Source of the DNA: Vibrio maritimus
GTDB lineage: Bacteria > Pseudomonadota > Gammaproteobacteria > Enterobacterales > Vibrionaceae
Length of the DNA: 64,000 nucleotides
Direction of reading: 5' to 3'
NCBI RefSeq assembly: GCF_021441885.1
Contig: NZ_CP090439.1
Location: 1,674,001 to 1,738,000, forward strand
Numbering within the stretch: the first letter of the stretch is position 1; each line of letters opens with the position of its first letter. The notes under the pieces are model-generated. The model saw nothing but the letters and a program-made list of their open reading frames with translations. It was not told the origin of the DNA and did no database searches. Position numbers and translations under genes: made by a program. Below are positions 25,547 to 33,252 of the stretch, in pieces.

Positions 25547-25903
25547 CTACCATATATCATCCATTGATTGAGTTTCGAGTTCATAGTGTGATTCAACCTC
25601 ATACTCAACTTCTGCCCCATATTCCGCTTCGTATTCATACTCGGCTTCTACTTCATACTCATATTCGGCTCGATCTACAGCATGTGCACATTCTTCTCTT
25701 GCAAACTCGCCGTCAATTACGCCTGCGCCAGCACCGATTAGTGCTCCTTTTTTTGTATCTCCTGCCATTGCACCGATGACCCCACCAATGATAGCTCCGT
25801 CGACAGCGCTCGTAATTGGTGTGGCATAGCAATCTTCTACGGATGCATAGGCTTGTGTACTGAACACGGAAGCAGCAACCAGCGTGACAGATAGTTTTTT
25901 CAT
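25547..25903 (-). CDS. Secreted glycine-zipper protein with Glu-Tyr repeat tail
   Basis: 118 aa from ATG 25903 (GGGGGGAAACATA upstream); a longer frame that runs into the upstream gene is a shadow. Signal peptide 1-20 (ending TQAYA). Residues 35-62 form a glycine-zipper membrane hairpin (GAIIGGVIGAMAG, GALIGAGAG). Residues 78-109 are a low-complexity run of alternating Glu/Val/Ala and Tyr (EYEYEVEAEYEYEAEY and following). The zipper type is seen in small envelope proteins such as Rcs-family or SlyB-like lipoproteins, but the acidic aromatic tail is unusual. It follows the BamA/TamA-like gene by 13 bases on the same transcript. Confidence 0.72.
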   Translation of the reverse strand: MKKLSVTLVAASVFSTQAYASVEDCYATPITSAVDGAIIGGVIGAMAGDTKKGALIGAGAGVIDGEFAREECAHAVDRAEYEYEVEAEYEYEAEYGAEVEYEVESHYELETQSMDDIW

Positions 25904-25916
25904 TATGTTTCCCCCC

Positions 25917-27005
25917 TTAAAAGGCTGTACCAAATTTAATTTGGATCGCAGTGTCGGTTTCACTTCTAGATACATCCACACCTGCTTTAATGCCAAGTTG
26001 GCGGGCGATGGTGTAGCGAAATCCCATACCGATGGTGTTGTTCCAGTCGAGCTTTCTAGCACCGTGGTCATAGGCGGTACCTGAACCGGTAAAGCCAATG
26101 ATCTGGTAGCGAGTATTGATGTTGTAGCCAACTTGAACCTCGCCCAAGGCAACGTTGTCGCCTTGGTTTCTAAGGGCTGCGATACCACGCATTTGAACAA
26201 AAGGTCGAGCGTAGAAAGGAACATCTCCGGCGGTATTAATCGTGTTTACTCGCCATGCTAGAGACCATTTGTTGTTGATTTCGTGGTACGAGCGTACATC
26301 GACGTTTAAACGCTGATGATTGAAGTCGCCGCCCCAACGTTTGTTGTAATCTGAATAGATGATCTTGGCTTTTATGCCGTCTGTGGGTGCAAACTGATTA
26401 TTTAGGCTGTCATAGGTGAGGCGTAAGTCTGCTCGCGCCCCTTTGTTTGTCATTCGAGTCGCTGCATCTCCAGCGAATGTGACGTCACCACGGAAATAGT
26501 GATATCCAGCACCGACGAAAAAATTACTATCGAATAAGCGGAAATCAATGTTTGAAAAGGCATAGTTACCTTTAAGGTTCATTCGAGTTGGCGTATCAAA
26601 GCCATGGAAGTTTACGTTGATATTGGCTTTAAACAGACCGCCTTCGAAGCGCACTTTATCATCCAACCATACGCCTTGGTGGAAAGCACCACCGAAGCCA
26701 GTACCGTTATTTGTTCCAGCACCAATGACACCAGAAATACTTGGAGCGATTGTTGTTACTTTTTCCGGGTTTTCACGACGGATCTTTTTTTGCTCTTCCG
26801 TCTCATGAAAAAATATCGCGCCGAGCCCTGCACCGTAGCCAATTGCAGGATCAGTAATTAACATTGGGATTGGCATAAAGCCTGTCGCTCGCTCGAGAAG
26901 AAAGCGACTGGCATCAGGCTTTCCGTCCACCGGGTCGATAGTCATGGGGCTTTTAGCGGCCACGCCAAAAGGGAGCATGATTGCTCCAAGTATTAGTTTT
27001 TTCAT
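25917..27005 (-). CDS. BamA/TamA-like (surface antigen D15) outer-membrane barrel without POTRA domains
   Basis: 362 aa. Signal peptide 1-17 (ending GVAA). The rest resembles the C-terminal 16-strand barrel of the Omp85 family: ITDPAIGYGAGLGAIFF near the start, ADLRLTYDSLNN, MRGIAALRNQGDNVALGEVQ (equivalent of the VRGF lid-lock motif) and a C-terminal IQIKFGTAF. Length leaves no room for POTRA domains, so it is a barrel-only member whose transport or structural role is unknown. ATG 27005 follows AATCGAGGCATTTATA. The 29-nt element lies 57 bases upstream. The glycine-zipper gene follows. Confidence 0.8.
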   Translation of the reverse strand: MKKLILGAIMLPFGVAAKSPMTIDPVDGKPDASRFLLERATGFMPIPMLITDPAIGYGAGLGAIFFHETEEQKKIRRENPEKVTTIAPSISGVIGAGTNNGTGFGGAFHQGVWLDDKVRFEGGLFKANINVNFHGFDTPTRMNLKGNYAFSNIDFRLFDSNFFVGAGYHYFRGDVTFAGDAATRMTNKGARADLRLTYDSLNNQFAPTDGIKAKIIYSDYNKRWGGDFNHQRLNVDVRSYHEINNKWSLAWRVNTINTAGDVPFYARPFVQMRGIAALRNQGDNVALGEVQVGYNINTRYQIIGFTGSGTAYDHGARKLDWNNTIGMGFRYTIARQLGIKAGVDVSRSETDTAIQIKFGTAF

Positions 27006-27061
27006 TATAAATGCCTCGATTAATTGGGGGCGGACAATACATGATGAAAAAAAAACCAGCA

Positions 27062-27090
27062 AAATAGATACCCATCATAAATGCAGATGG
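27062..27090 (-). promoter_or_regulatory. Copy of the recurring 29-nt upstream element
   Basis: Minus strand: left arm CCATCTG, 6-nt spacer, right arm TGATGGG, box TATCTATTT. Outer ends ATACCCATC and GATGGGTAT pair as a hairpin. 57 bases before the 27005 start. Confidence 0.6.
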
Positions 27091-27194
27091 GTATATCTAA
27101 GGGCTTGTAATTTAGAGCATCATTTTGCAAAACTCACAATCGACTACCTTCCAACCTACAAGCTGAATGCTTAAATGGATTGATGCAACATGTA

Positions 27195-27223
27195 GTATCA
27201 CAATAGCTGATGGATTCCTCTTT
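27195..27223 (+). promoter_or_regulatory. Weaker copy of the 29-nt element
   Basis: Left arm GTATCAC, 6-nt spacer, right arm TGATGGA, box TTCCTCTTT; 99 bases before the 27322 start. Confidence 0.42.
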
Positions 27224-27321
27224 GTTCGACTATATTAGACTCTATTATCATTGACGCTACAGGTGAGGGGCATGCGATGCACCTTATATAAAATACAGTT
27301 TAATTTTAAGAGGTGTTTAAT

Positions 27322-27393
27322 ATGAAATTAGTACTTTCGACTCTAGCTATTTGTTTACTAGTTGTTTATGCATGCGCAGTTGGAGCTTACTAA
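27322..27393 (+). CDS. 23-aa hydrophobic peptide
   Basis: ATG 27322 follows TTTTAAGAGGTGTTTAAT, a good Shine-Dalgarno sequence, and the frame ends at TAA 27391. The product is a single hydrophobic segment with two cysteines (LAICLLVVYACAVGAY). It could be a membrane peptide or a signal-like leader. Reality rests on the ribosome-binding site and the upstream element; no homologue known to me. Confidence 0.45.
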   Translation: MKLVLSTLAICLLVVYACAVGAY

Positions 27394-27522
27394 TCTGTGC
27401 CGACAGATAAAACACATAAGTTGACTTAGCCTACTGTGTAATACGACACGTCAACAAGAGAATCTAACTTAGCCAAAGGTGGCGGCCGTGGTGAGTAAAA
27501 AGACGTTTAAGAGGTAACCAAC

Positions 27523-27945
27523 ATGAGTATTAAACTAATAGCATTAATTGTAGCCCTTGTTTCGGTTGTTCCATTTGGTAACAGCAAAGAAATCACGGAG
27601 GAAAAAATAGATAGTCAATTAGAGGAAATTGAAGACAAGTTCACCCCCCGTATACTCGGTGAACTATTCGGTACCATGAAAGGGTGCAGATTATCGGGGA
27701 GAATTTCAAAGGATAGTGAAGCAAAAGTATTGGGAGAAGGACGCTTCGAAGAGATTACCGATGCAAAGATCCGGAGTCCACAGAATGTGATTGTATTTGA
27801 TACTGCATTTTATTTGGCATTTGATAACGCGCATCGAGGCGATGTTAGTTGCAAAGATTTTAGTGAAAGTCTCACGAAATATGTTGATAAAGCGGATAGA
27901 TACAATCAGCTTATCTCTTTATCTAAAGCAACCAAGAACAGTTGA
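27523..27945 (+). CDS. Secreted protein, 140 aa
   Basis: Not recognised. Signal peptide about 1-20 (ending FGNS), acidic helix EITEEKIDSQLEEIEDK, and two cysteines (KGCRLSG and VSCKDFS). ATG follows TTTAAGAGGTAACCAAC. Probably on the same transcript as the 23-aa peptide 130 bases upstream; it ends at a clear terminator. Confidence 0.66.
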   Translation: MSIKLIALIVALVSVVPFGNSKEITEEKIDSQLEEIEDKFTPRILGELFGTMKGCRLSGRISKDSEAKVLGEGRFEEITDAKIRSPQNVIVFDTAFYLAFDNAHRGDVSCKDFSESLTKYVDKADRYNQLISLSKATKNS

Positions 27946-27968
27946 GCCCAATTTATTGGGCTTTTTTT
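27945..27968 (+). terminator. Terminator of the 27322-27945 unit
   Basis: AGCCCAA, loop TTTA, TTGGGCT followed by seven T. Confidence 0.88.
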
Positions 27969-28060
27969 ACTGATGCGATCTGCGAGTTGTGCAATTGGAA
28001 GGTGATGAAATTGTCCGGTAAATGTCAGAATGAGAGTGTTAGCACGAAAATCAAATAGTA

Positions 28061-28089
28061 CCATTCGACATCCCGATGGGTACCTAATT
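28061..28089 (+). promoter_or_regulatory. Copy of the recurring 29-nt upstream element
   Basis: Left arm CCATTCG, 6-nt spacer, right arm CGATGGG, box TACCTAATT; 80 bases before the 28169 start. GTACC on the left pairs with GGTAC across the element. Confidence 0.62.
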
Positions 28090-28168
28090 TCTAAAGTATC
28101 AATTAAATCAGTAGTGTTCGCCTCGAAGCGGGAATAACCCGAGATAATAGTTACTTCGAGGTAATAAA

Positions 28169-28885
28169 ATGAAAAAAACAGCAATTGCACTAACCGTGGC
28201 GGCACTTTTTACATCTAATTTGGCTGTAGCAAACACTAAAGCAGGTGACTTTAAAGGTGGGTTAGAGTTTGATTCTAAGTTTAGTATGAACAATGCAAAA
28301 CACGCAGACAAGGAAGGCCCCAATGGAGATACAGCGCCTTTGCGTAAACAAGATTTCGGCGCAAAACTATTTTTGAGCTACCAAGGTGTTGGTCTATCGA
28401 TCAAACACAAAAATACTCAAGAGACGGAAACAAACATCAACTATACTTACGGTTGGGAGCACGTTTGGCTCAAAGGTGAAGCCGAGCATGTTGGAAAAAC
28501 GTATGGAAACAACCAACAGAAACTAGGCATTACTATTGGCTCACACCTAAACGGCTTGTTTGATACTAGTTTACGTTACCGTGAAGATAGAGATACTCAA
28601 GGTACGGAGAGTACGCGTTCTAAAGTGAATCGTGTGGACTTATTTGTAGGTAAGCAATTAACTGACAATCTTTACTTGAATGCTAAACTTATCAACTTTG
28701 ACCAGCAGAATAGTCAGATTAATTCGCAACCTGGCAACAAGAAGAATTGGAACAATGTAGAGGTAAAAGCGACCTTTACGGGCTTTGATAACTTCAAACC
28801 ATATGTAGAATATGAAAATGCGTTTGTGCAAAAAGTGCAGCGTCGAGATGACAACCTAAAAGTCGGTGTTGTGTTCCCATTCTAA
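28169..28885 (+). CDS. Outer-membrane porin, KdgM-like
   Basis: 238 aa. Signal peptide 1-21 (ending LAVA). The layout fits the KdgM/oligogalacturonate porin group of 12-strand monomeric channels: GDFKGGLEFDSKFS at the start, YGWEHVWLKGEAEHVGKTYG, then FDTSLRYREDRDT, and a final DDNLKVGVVFPF with terminal Phe. Substrate is unknown; acidic oligosaccharides are the known family preference. ATG follows ACTTCGAGGTAATAAA. Single-gene unit with terminator. Confidence 0.72.
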   Translation: MKKTAIALTVAALFTSNLAVANTKAGDFKGGLEFDSKFSMNNAKHADKEGPNGDTAPLRKQDFGAKLFLSYQGVGLSIKHKNTQETETNINYTYGWEHVWLKGEAEHVGKTYGNNQQKLGITIGSHLNGLFDTSLRYREDRDTQGTESTRSKVNRVDLFVGKQLTDNLYLNAKLINFDQQNSQINSQPGNKKNWNNVEVKATFTGFDNFKPYVEYENAFVQKVQRRDDNLKVGVVFPF

Positions 28886-28934
28886 ATATCTTTTAAGATA
28901 GATACATTATCAATAAACAGAAAAATATTATGAG

Positions 28935-28962
28935 AGCCTTCGAGAAATCGAGGGCTTTTTTG
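28935..28962 (+). terminator. Terminator of the KdgM-like gene
   Basis: AGCCTTCGA, GAAA loop, TCGAGGGCT followed by T run. Confidence 0.88.
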
Positions 28963-28979
28963 TTTAGTTCGCTTTTGAT

Positions 28980-29008
28980 CTATTCGCTTTCTCGAGCGTT
29001 ACCTATTT
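28980..29008 (+). promoter_or_regulatory. Copy of the recurring 29-nt upstream element
   Basis: Left arm CTATTCG, 6-nt spacer, right arm CGAGCGT, box TACCTATTT; 102 bases before the 29110 start. Confidence 0.62.
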
Positions 29009-29109
29009 TGCTGCCTCAATGCAATTACGTTAAATTCACCACGTTCAATTCTGCTTGATTTTTACGAGGAAAAATTGAGCATTTGATATCTATAATCGAG
29101 GTAAAGAAA

Positions 29110-29886
29110 ATGAAAAAATTGCTTAGCGCAATTGGACTACTTGTAGCGTTTGGAGCACACGCAGGTGATGATACAGCACTAGAAAAAAAGCAAGAACCGA
29201 CCGACAAGAAAGAAGAGATTAACTATGGAGACCCAACAGCTATCTTTAAGTCTTTTGGTGTTCTTCATAATCTAGATGGCGGTGTTCAAGCGAACATAAT
29301 TTATGGACACGGGAAAAACTACTTTCAAGTAGACTTAACGAGCCAATATAAAGATCAAAAAGGTAAAGAAGGTACTAAAGGGTTTAATTACCGTGCGCGC
29401 TACTTTTATGTGGATGAAGGGCTTGGATTTAGCGGTGACATCATCGGTACACACAATCAAAATACCAACTCGACTATGGCCCTAGGTGGCATAATCTACA
29501 AGATAAATGTGACTGAAAACTTTATGGTATTCCCTATGCTAGCAGCGGGATACAGTCACGCAAAATCAAAGCATTCGAATGAGGAAAGCAGTACGCCAGT
29601 CGTTCAACCGGGCTTGTACGCGATGTATGCATTTGACGGAGGACACTGGTTATATGCGAATCCTAAAATGACCCATGAGTTTCGCGATCCTCGCAATGCA
29701 GATTACCAAAAGTACGATAAAAACCAGTGGGAGGTCGAGTTTGGTGGCGGTTACATGCTAAATGACTGGTCCTCGTTAGAGGTGAAGGTAGAGCACAAGT
29801 GGGCGAATAAGACTCGCCGCCCGAATGCATCCAGACTAAACAAAGATGACACCGTTGGGTGGGTTAAGTACGCCGTATTTTGGTAA
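29110..29886 (+). CDS. Outer-membrane beta-barrel protein, 258 aa
   Basis: Signal peptide 1-18 (MKKLLSAIGLLVAFGAHA), a charged linker rich in Lys/Glu, then a barrel-like sequence (VQANIIYGHGKNYFQVDLTS, YRARYFYVDEGLGFSGD, NQWEVEFGGGYML, SSLEVKVEHKWANK) that ends in VKYAVFW, an aromatic C-terminus used for outer-membrane assembly. Similar in style to uncharacterised Vibrio outer-membrane proteins; family not certain. The in-frame ATG 27 bases upstream gives no signal peptide, so 29110 (after AATCGAGGTAAAGAA) was chosen. Own terminator follows. Confidence 0.72.
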   Translation: MKKLLSAIGLLVAFGAHAGDDTALEKKQEPTDKKEEINYGDPTAIFKSFGVLHNLDGGVQANIIYGHGKNYFQVDLTSQYKDQKGKEGTKGFNYRARYFYVDEGLGFSGDIIGTHNQNTNSTMALGGIIYKINVTENFMVFPMLAAGYSHAKSKHSNEESSTPVVQPGLYAMYAFDGGHWLYANPKMTHEFRDPRNADYQKYDKNQWEVEFGGGYMLNDWSSLEVKVEHKWANKTRRPNASRLNKDDTVGWVKYAVFW

Positions 29887-29912
29887 ACTATCAACGATAA
29901 ATACTTTTTAAT

Positions 29913-29940
29913 AAGCCCTGGCATATGCCGGGGCTTTTTT
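29913..29940 (+). terminator. Terminator of the 258-aa barrel gene
   Basis: AAGCCCTGGC, loop ATAT, GCCGGGGCTT (one G-U pair) followed by T run. Confidence 0.87.
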
Positions 29941-30013
29941 GTATCTAATGAATATTAAACAAAGCTTTATACAGTAACTACTAGTGTCGATATTTAGTGA
30001 AATAATAAACGAC

Positions 30014-30042
30014 CTATTCGATTTTTCGAGCGGTACCTAATT
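30014..30042 (+). promoter_or_regulatory. Copy of the recurring 29-nt upstream element
   Basis: Left arm CTATTCG, 6-nt spacer, right arm CGAGCGG, box TACCTAATT; 140 bases before the 30182 start. The leader after it also contains AGTCACTC..GAGTGACT, which can pair. Confidence 0.62.
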
Positions 30043-30181
30043 ATGATGTTTTTCTTAATTCATTTATTATTCTCCTCGCTGACAAGGGAGACCTTTCAGT
30101 AATGGTCAGTCACTCGATGGTATGAGTGACTAACAACCATGGATGGCCTTTTAAATATCAAATTAATTTTCGAGGCTAAAT

Positions 30182-30736
30182 ATGAAAAAGCAAACTCTAG
30201 CACTAACACTAATTCTTGGTTTAACTTCTGGCGCAGCATTCGCAAAAGATGACTACAGCGGTTTCCGCGTAGGTGTCGGTGCGGTTTCTGGTCAAAAATC
30301 TGCAATTGATGCAGATGCAAAAGTATCAAAACCAACAGCTAAAATTGAAGCTGGTTATGACTTCAATCGCGTATTCTCAGTCAACGGTTCTATTACGGAC
30401 CAACGCGGTGAAACTGGCAGCTACAAGATGAAGGGCAATGAAGCAAAACTTGAAGGTGAAGTTGGTTACGCGTTCAACGTTGGTCAAGGTTGGGACATCA
30501 AGCCTTACGTTGCTGCAGGTGTAGCTCACTCAAACGGTACAATTGAAATTGCGGGTGAATCAGACCGAGTACGTGGTACGACACTATCAACGGCAGCTGG
30601 CGTACGCCTAACAACACCTATTGGTATCTATGTTGACGGCCGTATGCAAAAGAACCAACTGTCAAAACAACAAAAGCGTGAATCACGCTTTACCGACAGC
30701 TCTCAAGCTGCGGTATCGGTAGGCTTCAAATTCTAA
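30182..30736 (+). CDS. Outer-membrane beta-barrel protein, paralogue of 23262
   Basis: 184 aa. Signal peptide 1-21 (ending GAAFA), then DDYSGFRVGVGAVSGQKS, AKIEAGYDFNRVFSVNGSI, LEGEVGYAFNVGQGWDIKPYVAAGVA and a terminal VSVGFKF. These segments match the 201-aa protein on the opposite strand at 23262. The codon use is more biased here, with few rare codons, so this copy may be the more highly expressed. ATG follows TTTTCGAGGCTAAAT. Own terminator. Confidence 0.83.
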   Translation: MKKQTLALTLILGLTSGAAFAKDDYSGFRVGVGAVSGQKSAIDADAKVSKPTAKIEAGYDFNRVFSVNGSITDQRGETGSYKMKGNEAKLEGEVGYAFNVGQGWDIKPYVAAGVAHSNGTIEIAGESDRVRGTTLSTAAGVRLTTPIGIYVDGRMQKNQLSKQQKRESRFTDSSQAAVSVGFKF

Positions 30737-30777
30737 GGTAGCCTCGACGGCTTGATTTATTATCGAGCCATTTAATT

Positions 30778-30807
30778 AAGCCCCGGCATTTGCTGGGGCT
30801 TTTTTAT
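30778..30807 (+). terminator. Terminator of the 184-aa barrel gene
   Basis: AAGCCCCGGC, loop ATTT, GCTGGGGCTT followed by T run. Sequence and length are close to the terminator at 29913. Confidence 0.87.
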
Positions 30808-30867
30808 ATGCGTTGTAAGTAACTCGCAAAAAAATAGATAGGTTATATGTTTAATGAGGGATAAAAA

Positions 30868-31848
30868 TCATTTTTTGAGGGGCTTGGATAGGTTGCGGTT
30901 TAGGGTCACGGAAGGGGTTTCGTTATAAAATCGACGGTAGTGCTCAATAAATTTGCTAGTGCTTGTAAAACCCATTTCAGCGCCTAGGTCGGTGACAGAC
31001 AGCGAATTGGATTGGCTTACGATCAGCTCCTGACGAGCAGCATTGAGTCTTACGTTAAGTAGGAAAGAGTAGGGGGCAATTCCCAATGAGTCGTTAAAAG
31101 CACGTTGCAGAGTTCGCCCTGTCGTTCCGATTTCTTTGCTCAATTGCTCTACGGTCATGTCCGGGGTGCTTTCTTGATGCTTACGCACATATTCTAGAGC
31201 CCGTTCTACCAGCTGTTGTCGACTATTCGGCGTAAGCGCTTTAGACGCATCAGCATGATGAACACACTCTTTCAATTGCTCCAAGATTTTACTTAACCAA
31301 TCGTTGCTTTCTTGGTGTTCAGGATCATATGAACAAAACAATAGCCTTAATTGTGCAGACACCGATCGAATTAACGGGTGGGTTAGAGTGTGAAGGGTGT
31401 ATGGGTCGATACCTAAGTCCATCGCGATTTGGTTAGGTATGATGATATCTATGTCTTCCCAAGACTCTGGACTGGCATAAAAGCCAAAATTATCAGGGAT
31501 AACGAGTATTGTATCTTCTACGGTGTTGAACCCACGCCACTGAGAGGTCGTATCGCCGCTAGAGGAAAACAGCAATCTGACTGAATCCGATGGCGTGGTG
31601 GTTTCTAAGTAAAGAGAGCGATCACAGACCTGACGGCTAATTTCTATACCCCCTTGGCTTAACTGCCATAAAGAGATGTTTAAGTCACCAGGGCTAAGTT
31701 GTATAGCGGAATGAGGTGCACAAACACTGGTTTGAGAACCAAAGTAGAGGCTGAGACCTGTTAACTTATGATGTCGATAATCACTCAAGAGTTGCCTCCG
31801 TTTTTCCTGCTCTAACAGAATAGTCGTGCGGTGTTCTAATGTCGACAT
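30868..31848 (-). CDS. AraC-family transcriptional regulator
   Basis: 326 aa. The C-terminal 100 residues contain the double helix-turn-helix: MTVEQLSKEIGTTGRTLQRAF and then SVTDLGAEMGFTSTSKFIEHYRRFY, with the usual family ending. The N-terminal 210 residues are a poorly conserved sensing domain, as in OruR/ArgR-type AraC proteins. It is divergent from the amidinotransferase-like gene at 32043 with 194 bases between them, so it is the likely regulator of that gene. Ligand unknown. Confidence 0.88.
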   Translation of the reverse strand: MSTLEHRTTILLEQEKRRQLLSDYRHHKLTGLSLYFGSQTSVCAPHSAIQLSPGDLNISLWQLSQGGIEISRQVCDRSLYLETTTPSDSVRLLFSSSGDTTSQWRGFNTVEDTILVIPDNFGFYASPESWEDIDIIIPNQIAMDLGIDPYTLHTLTHPLIRSVSAQLRLLFCSYDPEHQESNDWLSKILEQLKECVHHADASKALTPNSRQQLVERALEYVRKHQESTPDMTVEQLSKEIGTTGRTLQRAFNDSLGIAPYSFLLNVRLNAARQELIVSQSNSLSVTDLGAEMGFTSTSKFIEHYRRFYNETPSVTLNRNLSKPLKK

Positions 31849-31957
31849 GGCGACTATTTAATAGCCACAATATAAAACAGTAGTTATTGTTTTTCTGAAA
31901 TATTTTCTGTCATCACGAAAGTTGTCCGAAATAGTATATTGACCCGTTCATCTTTAA

Positions 31958-31970
31958 TGCAAACTTTGCA
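31958..31970. promoter_or_regulatory. Perfect 13-bp palindrome in the AraC/amidinotransferase-like control region
   Basis: TGCAAA-C-TTTGCA, about 75 bases before the 32043 start, next to a TTGACC (31939-31944) that could be a -35 box. Possible operator; AraC proteins more often bind direct repeats, so the user is uncertain. Confidence 0.4.
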
Positions 31971-32042
31971 GCGTTGCGAAGGAATGTCAAATCACAACCT
32001 TATTTAATGGATAAATCAACTCAAATCCAATAGGAGATTTTT

Positions 32043-33203
32043 ATGACTATCGTTGCAAAACCTGAGACGAGCGCAGAACAGTGGTCGCTATACAACAAAA
32101 TGTGGGAAGACCAAGTTCGCGGGAAAGGTCTGAAAGTGTACGAAGAACATGTAATGGCACAACTTCGTGCTTGTATGGTAGGTGACCCGTTCGATATTTA
32201 CATTCCTTATGTGACGCCAGAAATTCATGGTCTGATTAAAGATAACATGACACCTGAAGCTCAAAAAGAATGGTTAGAAAATGGTGGCGCGCACATGCGT
32301 GACGTCGACCCTGAAAGATATGAAAAAATGGTGGAAGAGTGTGCTGCAAGAGACAAAGCGTATGAAGATGCTGGTATTACCATCGTTAAAAACCGTATCG
32401 GCTGGACACCAGATGAGATTGTGAATGACTATGCTTCATATGCAAACCAAAAGTACCTTTCTCTTTATGCAGGTGCACGCTGGCAGGTAGCAGAAGAGTT
32501 CATTCTTCATGCTGAAACGGCAGGTCCTTGTAAGCCGACACCTGTCGCTGCACGTGCAGCGCTGTTGGCTCTGATTGAAGAAGATCCAACAGGTAACAGC
32601 GCTATTGCTGCTTTCCCTAACCCTGAACCCGATCCGAACGTTATCGGCCCAGGTATTGCTGGCCTAGATTTAGCCGACTGGCGATATATGCCGGGTAAGA
32701 CGCTACTGTTTGGGCTTGGTGCTCCTTCGAAAGAATCTATCGCTGAGATTGAAGGTGGAAACGGCGATCTTACACCAGCAGGTACTCCTCGTGGACGCGA
32801 CCTTTATATGCGTCTCTTGGAGAAACTGGGCATCAAACAAGATACGTGGTATTTCGATAGTAACATTAGTTACCACCAAGACTGCATCATGCTGAATGTT
32901 CAAGAAGGTGTTATTGGTTTACCGGACGATGGTAAAAACGGTATGTGGAATGAAGAGCTTCCTGAGTGTATCCGTGACTGGGAAATTATTCCGCTACCAT
33001 TAGAAGATATTGCTCGAGGTGTTGCTAACTCAACGGCAATCGGTGATGGTCGAATCTTTATGGATTCTAGCTGTACTAAAACGATGGATATTCTTGAGAA
33101 ACGTGGCTTTGAACCGATTCCAGTACCGTACCAAACATGCTGGCAGACATTCAACAGCGGCATTGACTGCTCGGATACCAACATCTGGCGCGAAAATGAC
33201 TAA
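32043..33203 (+). CDS. Amidinotransferase-like (guanidino-modifying superfamily) protein 1
   Basis: 386 aa, the size of mature glycine amidinotransferase. N-terminal strand LRACMVGDPFDIYIP has the form seen in AGAT/StrB1 (LxxxxVGxPxxxxIP). The catalytic triad pattern of the superfamily is present: YHQDC with His278 and Asp280, and a C-terminal active-site Cys376 in NSGIDCSDTNIWRE. These enzymes transfer or hydrolyse amidino groups through a Cys-amidino intermediate. The substrate cannot be deduced. A paralogue (394 aa) lies at 34438. Its start follows AATAGGAGATTTTT. It is convergent with a LysR gene and divergent from an AraC gene; a shared terminator follows. Confidence 0.75.
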   Translation: MTIVAKPETSAEQWSLYNKMWEDQVRGKGLKVYEEHVMAQLRACMVGDPFDIYIPYVTPEIHGLIKDNMTPEAQKEWLENGGAHMRDVDPERYEKMVEECAARDKAYEDAGITIVKNRIGWTPDEIVNDYASYANQKYLSLYAGARWQVAEEFILHAETAGPCKPTPVAARAALLALIEEDPTGNSAIAAFPNPEPDPNVIGPGIAGLDLADWRYMPGKTLLFGLGAPSKESIAEIEGGNGDLTPAGTPRGRDLYMRLLEKLGIKQDTWYFDSNISYHQDCIMLNVQEGVIGLPDDGKNGMWNEELPECIRDWEIIPLPLEDIARGVANSTAIGDGRIFMDSSCTKTMDILEKRGFEPIPVPYQTCWQTFNSGIDCSDTNIWREND

Positions 33204-33207
33204 TTGA

Positions 33208-33238
33208 AATGGCCCGGTTTTTTAAACCGGGCCATTCT
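33208..33238. terminator. Bidirectional terminator between amidinotransferase-like gene 1 and LysR
   Basis: AATGGCCCGGTTT, loop TTT, AAACCGGGCCATT, 13-bp perfect stem between convergent genes. Confidence 0.8.
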
Positions 33239-33252
33239 TATATGAAAAGGCA

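Larger units (their letters stand above)
27006..27321. other. Divergent control region with two facing 29-nt elements
   Basis: 316 bases between the BamA/TamA-like gene (minus) and a 23-aa gene (plus). Each direction has its own element copy (27062-27090 minus, 27195-27223 plus). Confidence 0.5.

Noticed and set aside
25903..26224. Upstream extension of the glycine-zipper gene
   Set aside because: It overlaps the BamA/TamA-like gene out of frame; the signal peptide begins at 25903.
16359..30042. Integron cassette array or CRISPR
   Set aside because: No attC-like sites (conserved core ends absent), no integrase, cassettes are in both orientations, and repeats are spaced by whole genes, not by short spacers.
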